Shown in pieces: positions 25,283-33,621 of a DNA stretch of 64,000 nucleotides. A program made the translations under genes and the position numbers. Below the pieces are notes generated by a model, which ran no database searches, had not been told where the DNA came from, and worked only from the letters and a program-made list of their open reading frames with translations. Each line of letters starts with the position of its first letter. The first letter of the stretch is position 1. Source of the DNA: Pedobacter sp. WC2423 (lineage in GTDB: Bacteria; Bacteroidota; Bacteroidia; Sphingobacteriales; Sphingobacteriaceae); the NCBI RefSeq assembly GCF_040822065.1, contig NZ_CP162005.1:2666001-2730000 (forward strand), written 5' to 3'.

Positions 25283-25468
25283 ATGAAACAAAAAATTCAA
25301 TTAACCAAAGCTTTAAAGCTAAACAAAGAATCGCTTACTAAACTTCAGGAAAGCCAGATGACAAGTGTTAAAGGTGGAACTGCTGCTTTATTTAGCTCAA
25401 GCGGACCAAAATGCACTTGTGGCAAGAATTCCTGCAACGAAGTACCAGAAGAACCAACTATAAGCTAA
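25283..25468 (+). CDS. Class I lanthipeptide precursor 3
   Basis: This 61-residue precursor has leader MKQKIQLTKALKLNKESLTK, then LQESQMTSVKGG. The core TAALFSSSGPKCTCGKNSC ends in the longer tail NEVPEEPTIS. Cys44, Cys46 and Cys51 are conserved with the other copies. Leader sequence of this kind (regular Leu/Lys, E-x-x-M, ending GG) is the Bacteroidota class I lanthipeptide type rather than the FNLD-box type of Firmicutes. A hairpin at 25484 separates it from the enzyme genes, which would favour more precursor than enzyme mRNA. Confidence 0.9.
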   Translation: MKQKIQLTKALKLNKESLTKLQESQMTSVKGGTAALFSSSGPKCTCGKNSCNEVPEEPTIS

Positions 25469-25483
25469 ATTTCTTTGAAAATG

Positions 25484-25528
25484 TTACTGATACATAGTGG
25501 AATCAATTGATAAAACCAGTATCAGTAA
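25484..25528 (+). terminator. Hairpin between precursor array and modification genes (attenuator-like)
   Basis: TTACTGATAC (25484-25493) pairs perfectly with GTATCAGTAA (25519-25528) across a ~25-nt loop, followed by TGTTTT. It may stop or protect most precursor transcripts before the enzyme genes. Confidence 0.5.
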
Positions 25529-25604
25529 TGTTTTAAAGTTCACGCAGAATAAACAATTGCACAGCCTTAACTTTTGTTCCTTTTTAAAATGAATATAATC
25601 ATAA

Positions 25605-26759
25605 ATGCCAGAAGAATTACAAACCAGAATTTATGAAATTAAAACCGCATTAGACAAAAATCAACATTTATTTTTGTCTGCTGGATTGAATGATGGCATT
25701 CTGGGTCTTTCTTTGTTTTACTTGTATTTTTATGAATTCTCTAAAGATGAAAGGGCCCTTAACCAAATCTCCTTATATATTGACCAAGCTATAAACTATA
25801 TTACTAACAGTCAATGTGAGCCGCATGAACTTATTGAATTTAGTGATTATTTATGTTTTTTAAATGAGAAGGGTTTTATAGATAACAAGGAGGCTCTTAA
25901 ATATTTAAAACAGTTAAATCCACTCATTAAAACATTATTTAAAACCAGCATAAAAGAAAAGGACCTGGATTCTCTTAGTGGTTGTATAGCAATTGGACAT
26001 TATTATTTGAGAATCCTGCATCTGATTGATTATAGCGATCAACTCATTCAACTCATTAATTTAATTGAACAAGAGGCAGTCTTATCAGACTCAGGTATGT
26101 TCTGGTATTTTAAGAATGCCGAAACAAAAAAAACGAATATAGAACTAGGAATATATCATGGCGTAACTGGTGTTATTTATTTTTTAGCTTCAGCCTATGC
26201 GAAAAAAATAGCGCAGAAAACATGTCTCTCCATGATACATGATGCGATTTTCTATTTATCTGGTCAAAAACAAAAAAAGGACAATACGTTGTTTGATATT
26301 GATGCATTAATTCATAAAAGAATTGCTTATCAAAATTTGGCATATGGTGATATAGGCATTGGGTATGTTCTCTTTAAGACAGGAAAAATAATTGGCTGTA
26401 AACAATATATAGAAGAAGGAATTGAAATTCTGGAACATGCTGCCCTATTTATGGATGACAAAAAAGAGTATATCAGAGATGCTGAATTAATATATGGCTC
26501 ATCTGGCCTTCTGACAATATTTTCATTTTTTTATAGCTACAACAATAGTTCATTATTTTTAAAAGCAAAAATATACTGGCTATCAAAAACACTGGATTAC
26601 AATAATAATAACACAAAATGGGCCGGTTACGAAACCTTTATCAATGGATATGATGATCATATTCAGTTATCATTTTGCCATGGATTATGTGGAATCGGGA
26701 TCGCTCTTATGGCTTGTCAACAGGAGGATTTCAGTTATCTCAGATTTTTAAGCTATTAA
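25605..26759 (+). CDS. LanC-like lanthipeptide cyclase, degenerate zinc site
   Basis: This 384-residue protein has the LanC alpha/alpha barrel repeats. The active-site His motif is present (GIYHGVTG, His185), as is the last zinc pair Cys358-His359 (FCHGLCGIG). The middle motif, WCYG or similar in active cyclases, reads NLAYGDIG, so the first zinc-ligand Cys is Ala246. LanC enzymes add Cys thiols to dehydroalanine/dehydrobutyrine to close (methyl)lanthionine rings. With two of three zinc ligands it may be inactive, or may be a partner of the intact LanC encoded 42 bp downstream. It is the first enzyme gene of the cluster. Confidence 0.85.
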   Translation: MPEELQTRIYEIKTALDKNQHLFLSAGLNDGILGLSLFYLYFYEFSKDERALNQISLYIDQAINYITNSQCEPHELIEFSDYLCFLNEKGFIDNKEALKYLKQLNPLIKTLFKTSIKEKDLDSLSGCIAIGHYYLRILHLIDYSDQLIQLINLIEQEAVLSDSGMFWYFKNAETKKTNIELGIYHGVTGVIYFLASAYAKKIAQKTCLSMIHDAIFYLSGQKQKKDNTLFDIDALIHKRIAYQNLAYGDIGIGYVLFKTGKIIGCKQYIEEGIEILEHAALFMDDKKEYIRDAELIYGSSGLLTIFSFFYSYNNSSLFLKAKIYWLSKTLDYNNNNTKWAGYETFINGYDDHIQLSFCHGLCGIGIALMACQQEDFSYLRFLSY

Positions 26760-26801
26760 TTAACCGGACTAAATACTAAACAATTTAAACAAAACGAACC
26801 A

Positions 26802-28043
26802 ATGATTAACGATACTCTTATTAAAACCAGAATTGAGAAAATCTTTGATTTTGTTAATCAAAAAGTAGCAGAGGCGAATGTAGAAGAATTGGTGACCGAT
26901 GATCTTATCAAAGGCAAATTAGGTCTTTTAATGTACTGTTTAAATTCCTACCATTTAAATCAGGAAGATATATACCTGGAGAAAATTCAGGAAATACTGG
27001 AAGATATTTTCAACAAAATATCCCTGAATGAGAGTATAATGGCCTCACACATGACACTTGCTGACGGTTTGCCTGCTTTAGGAATTGTACTTCATGAACT
27101 CCTTAAACAAGATATTATAGATTCAATTTTTAAGGATCAGATTGATGTGATCACAGATGCTGTGTTTGATAAATGCATAGAGATGATCAATAATAATAAC
27201 TTCGATTATTTTTATGGGGCAACAGGGTTATTATTTTACCTGTATGAGGTTGAAGCCTTCAATAATTGCAGCGTTTTAGTAGATAAACTTCATGAATATG
27301 CGCTTAACCACGATTACATGTTTTACAACGCTACCGGAGATGTTTATACGCAAGGGATAAATTTTGGTTTTGCTCACGGTACTTCAGCTATCCTGGCTGT
27401 TTTACTTAAAATTTACGATCAGGGAATTAATCAGCAAAAAACCAAAGAGCTTTTACTCAACATTACAACAAAAATTATTTCTTTTAAAAAGGAAAATATA
27501 GATAGATCAAAAGTATCCTATCAGCTGGAAGGCTTTGATTTCCCGACCTGGTTTCCTTACAACATCATCACCGAAAGAGTGGATAAAATAGTAAAGCCAG
27601 AATTGTACAGTACAAATGTTTATCATTTTACAGATAGACTTGGCTGGTGCAACAGTGATCTGGGATATGTCATGTTGTTTTATAAATTAGGCATAACACT
27701 TGATCAGCAGGAGTATTTAAAAATTTCTGATGAAATTGGTGACGAAATTGTAACTCGTTTAAGCTTTGAAAAGACAGCTATTAATTCTGCTAACATGTGT
27801 CATGGAAGTGCTGGTGTATCAGCACTATACAAGTCTATTTATAACCTGACCAGCAGAGGAATTTACAAGCAAGCTCACGAACACTGGTTAAATGCTACAG
27901 TTAAATACCTGGAATTAAAAATGAAAAAAGACTTTTCATTTTCAGACCTGGAGATTTTAACGGGATGGCTGGGTCCTGTCCTGTTTCTTCAGGATGTTAA
28001 TTTTAAAAAAGTCTCCAATTGGGATAGCTTCTTTCTAATATAA
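26802..28043 (+). CDS. LanC-like lanthipeptide cyclase, zinc site intact
   Basis: This 413-residue LanC-type cyclase is close to NisC in length. Motifs are complete: catalytic-site His192 in NFGFAHGTSA, zinc ligand Cys283 in GWCNSDLGYVM, and zinc ligands Cys333-His334 in NMCHGSAGVS. It should close the thioether rings in the three precursors. It lies between the degenerate LanC-like gene and the dehydratase gene (14-bp gap) in one operon. Cyclase pairs encoded side by side are not usual in class I clusters. Which precursor each serves is unknown. Confidence 0.9.
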   Translation: MINDTLIKTRIEKIFDFVNQKVAEANVEELVTDDLIKGKLGLLMYCLNSYHLNQEDIYLEKIQEILEDIFNKISLNESIMASHMTLADGLPALGIVLHELLKQDIIDSIFKDQIDVITDAVFDKCIEMINNNNFDYFYGATGLLFYLYEVEAFNNCSVLVDKLHEYALNHDYMFYNATGDVYTQGINFGFAHGTSAILAVLLKIYDQGINQQKTKELLLNITTKIISFKKENIDRSKVSYQLEGFDFPTWFPYNIITERVDKIVKPELYSTNVYHFTDRLGWCNSDLGYVMLFYKLGITLDQQEYLKISDEIGDEIVTRLSFEKTAINSANMCHGSAGVSALYKSIYNLTSRGIYKQAHEHWLNATVKYLELKMKKDFSFSDLEILTGWLGPVLFLQDVNFKKVSNWDSFFLI

Positions 28044-28057
28044 AACACATCGAAAAT

Positions 28058-31000
28058 ATGAAATACGCTAAAGGAGTATCATCTTTTAAAACTCTTATTT
28101 TACGTTCTCCTGTGAGTTCATTAAATGCTATTCCCAAAATCCCTGAATCAGAAAAAGAAATAGATGATTTTGTAAGAACACTTTTCGACGATATATTTTT
28201 CAGGGAGTCTATATTTATCGCTTCCCCGGAGCTTTTTCGTGAATGGAGAGATTTATACAAAAATGCACAAACAGTTCAAAAAAAAAATAAGCTTAACAAA
28301 AGTATTATTAAATATTATATAAGATCAGTTTCCAAATGTGTTCCGTTCGGGCTCTTTTCTTTCTATTCCATTAACAATTCTTTGGCTAATCCGGGAGCTA
28401 CCGGCGAGAATGACTTTGTCAAATATCTGACAGTCGATTCAAAATTTATTGTGAATGTCCTAAAAGAGCTTTGCGAATTTGAACTCGTAAAAAAAGTATT
28501 GATTTACTTTCCGAATAACACCATTTATACTATTGGTGACACACTCAGATATATAGAAGCAAAACCTGATCAAAATAGCCGAAACCATGGATTAACCTCA
28601 ATAGAATATGATGAAGTAATTAATCTGATCCTGGAAGCCTCCATAAAAGGCCTTCATAAAAAAGAGCTTGTCGATTTATTATTAGACAATATTGAGGCTA
28701 TAACAGTAACTGAAGCAGAAGAGTTCATAGCTGACCTTATTGATTCTCAATTACTATCTAGTTCATTAAATATACAATTAAATGGAAAGCCTCTATTCTT
28801 TCAGCTATTAAATTTCTTTGCAGAAAACGCAATTCTTTTTGATTCGGACCCGATACTTAAAAACTGGGGAGAAGCGTTCAATTCCATTTCAGATAAGATC
28901 AAACAAATTGAGAATAATTTCACTACTGATAACATTCCTGTTTATGAGCAGATTTTTGAGATCTTAAAGAAGAACGAAATTCCTTTTGAAAGTAAACACC
29001 TGCTTGGTGTTAATCTAAAAAAGAAACAGGTCAGAACTGATCAGAAAATTGTTACTGAAGATGAAAAAATCTTATTTCAGGCTATAAACTTACTTTCATT
29101 ATTTGGCACTAAAATTCCTGATAAAAAGCTTTCATCAGAGCGAAATATAGCTGAGTTTAAAAAAGCATTTTTAAATCGGTACGATCAAAAAGAAATCCCA
29201 TTGATGAGAGCACTTGACAATGAACTCGGAATTGGATATATCAGAAGTCAGATAGATTCCGCTCAATTTTCCAACCTCATAGATGAATTTAATTTTCCTG
29301 GTACCTCTTCAGATTATGAGAAAATTTTTATTGAGCCCGGATTTGACAAATTCTGGGTAAATCATATAGTTAAAGCAATAAAAAACGGAGATCATTCAAT
29401 TGACCTTAAAAAGACAATATTGCCGGAATACACTTTTAATGAACAAAAATTAAAAGGTACATTCTATGTTATCTACAATAAAATCGGAGATAAAATTAAT
29501 ATCACCAGTTCTGGCGGAACAAGTGCGACGAATTTAATTTCAAGATTTAGCAGTCAGGATAAAGAAATGCAAGATTTTATGGATGAAATATTACAAGCTG
29601 AAGAGCAAATATTCCAGGATAAGATTGTTTGCGAAATTACACATTTACCTAATAACAGAGCTGGGAATGTCTTGTCACGTGCAGTAAATAGAAAATATGA
29701 ATTGCCCATTCTATCCCATGAATCTGAACATGCTATTACTATCCCCTTAAATGATCTTATGCTGGCCGTAAGGAATAACAAATTGGTGATCAGGAGTATA
29801 AAACATAATAAAGAAGTTGTCCCGTTTCTTTCTTCAGCCCAGAATTTTCATTCTGATTCCCTGCCAGTTTATCATTTTCTTTGTGACCTCCAGAACCAGT
29901 ACAGGCCAAATATATTATCATTGGATTTTAATTCAATAATTAACAGCTATTTCAACTTTATTCCAAGAATAACATTTGACGATACGCTCATTCTCTCGGC
30001 GGCATTATGGCAATTCAGGATGCCAGAAATAGCACATCTCCTGGACAATAAGCAATGTTTTACTTTCGAGAAGTTTAAATTATTAATTAGTGAATATAAA
30101 ATCCCCAAATACATCTCACTCATTGAAGACGGAGAAGAATCACTCATTTTAGATACAGAAAATGAATATATGCTGATCTTCCTTAACCAGGTATTAAAGA
30201 AAGAAAAAAGAATAAAATTCAGAGAATGTTTGTATGATATAGAGAAGAATCAACATTCAAACGAATATTTAATGTCATTTAAATCAGAAAATAGTAAAGC
30301 TTCTGATTTCTCTCTCCCTGACCGCCAGATGTCAGATATCGCGCATAAATTTACGCCTGGCAATGAATGGTTGTATTTCAGATTATATACAGGTTTAAGT
30401 ACGGCTGATAAAATATTAGTAGACGTAATTAAGCCACTGACACAGGAACTTCTAAATAACGGTATTATTGATCAGTGGTTTTTTATTCGATATGCTGATC
30501 CTGATTTTCACCTTAGAGTAAGATTTCATTTTAATGATCCGGAAAAAAAAGCAGCAATCCTGAATTTATTCAATACACACATTGACAATTATCTTAAAAA
30601 TGATTACGTCTGGAAAGTAGAGATTGCTACTTATGAAAGAGAAATAGAAAGATATGGAGCTGGTTCCATTGATCAATGTGAGAAATTATTTTTTCATGAT
30701 AGTGAAATGATCCTTGGTCTTCTGGATCAGTTAAAAAAACAGAAGGAGGAACAACTGATCTGGTTATTCTCTTTCAAGTCTATTGATGATCTTTTGAATG
30801 CTTTTGGCCTGAGTACAACTGAAAAACATCTGCTCGTTGATAAGGCTTATAATTATTTCGCTAAGGAATTTGAAATTGACAGTACTTTCAAGAAACAACT
30901 TGCTGTTAAATTCAGAAATACTGAGGCACAAATTGAGCAGGTAATAAATGATAAAAATTCAACATGTGCACTGCTCATTGAAAAAAGAAATGAAACACTT

Positions 31001-31207
31001 ATAGCATTAGCAGATGATTTTTCCGGGTTTAATAAGAACAGACTTTTTGATCTGCTGTCCAGTTTTATGCACATGAATATAAACAGGGCTATCAAAAGTA
31101 GTGCGAGAATGCATGAAGTTGTGATTTATAGTCTGCTTGAGAAATATTATAAGTCTGTTATAGGAAAGCATAAGCATTATTCACCCGTTCAAGAATCTAG
31201 TATATGA
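28058..31207 (+). CDS. Full-length lantibiotic dehydratase (LanB)
   Basis: This 1049-residue class I dehydratase glutamylates Ser/Thr of the precursor core using glutamyl-tRNA and then eliminates glutamate to give Dha/Dhb. The N-terminal glutamylation domain shows the conserved CVPFGLFSF (Pro96 region). The C-terminal elimination domain (SpaB_C, about 770-1035) shows EWLYFRLYTG, FFIRYADPDFHLRVRFHF (His818) and YEREIERYGAGSIDQCEKLF (near 859-878). It is one undivided protein, unlike the split dehydratases of some Bacteroidota pathways. It is cytoplasmic. Its last codons overlap the transporter start by 4 bp (ATGA), so the two are coupled. Confidence 0.93.
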   Translation: MKYAKGVSSFKTLILRSPVSSLNAIPKIPESEKEIDDFVRTLFDDIFFRESIFIASPELFREWRDLYKNAQTVQKKNKLNKSIIKYYIRSVSKCVPFGLFSFYSINNSLANPGATGENDFVKYLTVDSKFIVNVLKELCEFELVKKVLIYFPNNTIYTIGDTLRYIEAKPDQNSRNHGLTSIEYDEVINLILEASIKGLHKKELVDLLLDNIEAITVTEAEEFIADLIDSQLLSSSLNIQLNGKPLFFQLLNFFAENAILFDSDPILKNWGEAFNSISDKIKQIENNFTTDNIPVYEQIFEILKKNEIPFESKHLLGVNLKKKQVRTDQKIVTEDEKILFQAINLLSLFGTKIPDKKLSSERNIAEFKKAFLNRYDQKEIPLMRALDNELGIGYIRSQIDSAQFSNLIDEFNFPGTSSDYEKIFIEPGFDKFWVNHIVKAIKNGDHSIDLKKTILPEYTFNEQKLKGTFYVIYNKIGDKINITSSGGTSATNLISRFSSQDKEMQDFMDEILQAEEQIFQDKIVCEITHLPNNRAGNVLSRAVNRKYELPILSHESEHAITIPLNDLMLAVRNNKLVIRSIKHNKEVVPFLSSAQNFHSDSLPVYHFLCDLQNQYRPNILSLDFNSIINSYFNFIPRITFDDTLILSAALWQFRMPEIAHLLDNKQCFTFEKFKLLISEYKIPKYISLIEDGEESLILDTENEYMLIFLNQVLKKEKRIKFRECLYDIEKNQHSNEYLMSFKSENSKASDFSLPDRQMSDIAHKFTPGNEWLYFRLYTGLSTADKILVDVIKPLTQELLNNGIIDQWFFIRYADPDFHLRVRFHFNDPEKKAAILNLFNTHIDNYLKNDYVWKVEIATYEREIERYGAGSIDQCEKLFFHDSEMILGLLDQLKKQKEEQLIWLFSFKSIDDLLNAFGLSTTEKHLLVDKAYNYFAKEFEIDSTFKKQLAVKFRNTEAQIEQVINDKNSTCALLIEKRNETLIALADDFSGFNKNRLFDLLSSFMHMNINRAIKSSARMHEVVIYSLLEKYYKSVIGKHKHYSPVQESSI

Positions 31208-33417
31208 AGATAATCTATCAGCATGATCTAATGGATTGCGGCCCAGCTTGTCTGGCAATGATTTGTTCAGAATACGGCAAAAACTATTCATTACAATACT
31301 TACGGGATCATTCTTTTCTCTCCAAAGACGGAGTTAATTTTTCAGGAATCAATCAGGCTGCTGAAAATCTTGGTTTTGAAACTTTTGGAGCTCAGCTTAC
31401 TCTTGATTCATTAATTAAAGAAAGAGAAAACCTCCCGGCTATTATACATTGGGACAAAGATCACTTTGTAGTACTATCCAGTATAAAAAAGAATATTTTC
31501 AGTAAAGGTTATTGTTTCCAGATTGCCGATCCATCTTACGGAGCTATTACACTCAATGAGGATTCTTTTAAAGAATCATGGTTAAGCGATGAAGAAACTG
31601 GTTTATCTTTATTTTTGGCTCCAACAGCACATTTCTATGAAAAAGAGGGCATTACTGCAGATGGGGTAAGCCTGACTTACATTCTGAAATATCTGCTTCC
31701 CTATAAAAAAGAATTATTTCAGCTTTTTTTAGGATTGTTTCTGAGTACTTTAATCACACTCATTTTTCCTTTCCTGACTCAGGCACTAATTGATAAAGGA
31801 GTAATGGCAAAAAATCTGAATATAATTACCATTATCCTGTTAGCACAGATTTCAATTTTTTTAGGCTCTATTGTAATTGAAGTTGTCCGCAACTGGATCG
31901 TATTATATATAGGAACAAGAATCAATATATCTATCATATCTGCATTTTTCAAAAAGATGCTTAGTTTACCAATACGGTTCTTTGACACGAAAATGGTGGG
32001 AGATATAAATCAGAGAATTCAGGACCATGACAGAATTGAACGTTTTTTAACTTCTCAAAGTTTTATTACATTTTTTTCAATAATCAATATATGCGTTTTC
32101 CTGATCATTCTTTTAAATTATAATTATAAGATTTTATTAGTTTATGCATCCATTACTACAATTTCCATCTTCTGGTCATTATATTTCTTAAAAAACAGAA
32201 AGTTTCTGGATTATTTCAGGTTCCGCGTTAAAACTGAAAGCCAGGATTCCATTTATGAATTAATTAGTGGAATTCAGGACCTTAAGCTTAATAATTTTGA
32301 GGACTACAAAAGGAAAGAATGGGAAAAAACCCAGGTAAAATTATTTGGGATAAATTTAAAGGTATTAAAGCTTGATCAGCTTCAACTGATCGGATTCGAT
32401 TTTCTGAATCAATTTAAAAACATCTTTGTAACCTTTGTCGCTGCAAGAGAAGTTATCCTGGGAAACATCACTTTAGGCACGATGCTAAGTATAACTTACA
32501 TTATCGGACAAATGAACTCCCCTATCAATCAGCTTACTACATTTTTTCGTTCTTTACAGGATGCCCGATTGAGCCTGGAGCGTCTCAATGAAATACAAAA
32601 TCAGGAGGAGGAAGAAACCAGCGGACTAAAAAAATATAACGAAAACAGGCCATTAGCTCTTTTAGATCAGCATAAAGAACTTGGATTCAGAATATCGGAT
32701 GTTAGTTTTCAATACGAAGGACCAAAATCAAAGTTTGTATTAAAAGATATCAATCTGGTTATACCTTATGGCAAAACAACAGCAATCGTAGGTGAAAGTG
32801 GTAGTGGAAAAACTACATTGATGAAAATTCTACTCAAATTCTATGAACCAGTAAGTGGCAGTATATATATAGGAGAACAGAATTTAAATGAAATCTCTCC
32901 CGGAGACTGGAGATCGAAATGCGGTGTGGTTATGCAAGATGGCTATATTTTCGGAGATACAATTAAAAGAAATATTGCAACGGGTGATGTAATTATTAAT
33001 GAGGAAAAATACACCAGTGCTATACATACTGCTAATATTCAAGATTTCATTCAGGAGTTACCTTCCAAAGGAAATACTAAAATTGGTGCTGCCGGAAATG
33101 GTATATCAGGTGGTCAGAAACAAAGAATGTTAATAGCAAGAGCCGTTTATAAGGATCCTCCATTTATATTTTTTGATGAAGCTACATCTGCACTTGATTC
33201 CCATAATGAAAAAATTATACATGATAATTTATATAAATTCTTTAAGAAAAAGACTGTAGTTATTATTGCACATCGTTTAAGTACTGTTAAAAATGCGGAT
33301 CAGATTATAGTATTAAAGGATGGAAACATAATAGAAACCGGTTCTCACACGGAATTGGTAAATAATAGAAGTACCTATTTCAATTTAGTGAAGAATCAAT
33401 TAGAACTAAGCGTATAA
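31204..33417 (+). CDS. Peptidase-containing ABC transporter (C39, LanT type)
   Basis: This 737-residue bifunctional exporter has an N-terminal C39 peptidase (residues 1-135) with catalytic Cys12 in LMDCGPACLAMI, His87 in WDKDHFVVL and Asp109 in QIADPSYG, which cuts after Gly-Gly leaders. Six TM helices span about 160-440. The ATPase has Walker A GESGSGKTT (530), signature ISGGQKQRMLIARAV, Walker B IFFDEATSALD and H-loop IIAHRLSTV. It should cleave and export all three precursors across the inner membrane. No HlyD-type adaptor is encoded nearby, so the route over the outer membrane is open. Confidence 0.94.
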   Translation: MKIIYQHDLMDCGPACLAMICSEYGKNYSLQYLRDHSFLSKDGVNFSGINQAAENLGFETFGAQLTLDSLIKERENLPAIIHWDKDHFVVLSSIKKNIFSKGYCFQIADPSYGAITLNEDSFKESWLSDEETGLSLFLAPTAHFYEKEGITADGVSLTYILKYLLPYKKELFQLFLGLFLSTLITLIFPFLTQALIDKGVMAKNLNIITIILLAQISIFLGSIVIEVVRNWIVLYIGTRINISIISAFFKKMLSLPIRFFDTKMVGDINQRIQDHDRIERFLTSQSFITFFSIINICVFLIILLNYNYKILLVYASITTISIFWSLYFLKNRKFLDYFRFRVKTESQDSIYELISGIQDLKLNNFEDYKRKEWEKTQVKLFGINLKVLKLDQLQLIGFDFLNQFKNIFVTFVAAREVILGNITLGTMLSITYIIGQMNSPINQLTTFFRSLQDARLSLERLNEIQNQEEEETSGLKKYNENRPLALLDQHKELGFRISDVSFQYEGPKSKFVLKDINLVIPYGKTTAIVGESGSGKTTLMKILLKFYEPVSGSIYIGEQNLNEISPGDWRSKCGVVMQDGYIFGDTIKRNIATGDVIINEEKYTSAIHTANIQDFIQELPSKGNTKIGAAGNGISGGQKQRMLIARAVYKDPPFIFFDEATSALDSHNEKIIHDNLYKFFKKKTVVIIAHRLSTVKNADQIIVLKDGNIIETGSHTELVNNRSTYFNLVKNQLELSV

Positions 33418-33418
33418 C

Positions 33419-33586
33419 ATGGAAAAACAATTCGAAGAACAATTAGACAGAGATAAATTATTCGTAGTCAGATACGGTTTAATCATCATTATAATTACAC
33501 TGGGGCTTCTATTAATCCTGTTAGCATCGTTGAGTATCAATGGAATATCCATCTTGCATTCAGTATTAAACTACTATTTGAACTAA
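33419..33586 (+). CDS. Small single-span membrane protein of the RiPP cluster
   Basis: This 55-residue protein starts one base after the transporter stop (TAA-C-ATG). A charged N terminus (MEKQFEEQLDRDKLFVVRYG) is followed by one strong hydrophobic helix (LIIIIITLGLLLILLASLSI) and a short tail. It has no similarity I recognise. Tight coupling to the C39 transporter suggests a role beside it: an accessory subunit, a shortened adaptor or a self-protection protein. That role is inference from position. Confidence 0.75.
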   Translation: MEKQFEEQLDRDKLFVVRYGLIIIIITLGLLLILLASLSINGISILHSVLNYYLN

Positions 33587-33621
33587 ATCTTATTCAATTC
33601 ACAACAACCAATTAAAAGTTA

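Larger units (their letters stand above)
24723..25468 (+). repeat. Three tandem ~270-280 bp precursor repeats
   Basis: The ATG-to-ATG distances are 269 and 279 bp. The repeated unit covers the gene and the spacer: AATACTAAATAAATCAAATC and then AACAACTTAAAAACCAAAATC occur before copies 2 and 3. Leaders are nearly identical while the last 7-10 core codons differ, so the arrays arose by duplication and then diverged at the C terminus. Confidence 0.88.

Noticed and set aside
24735..25468. Precursors as sactipeptide or radical-SAM RiPPs
   Set aside because: No radical-SAM gene with CxxxCxxC is in the cluster; LanB and LanC are present.
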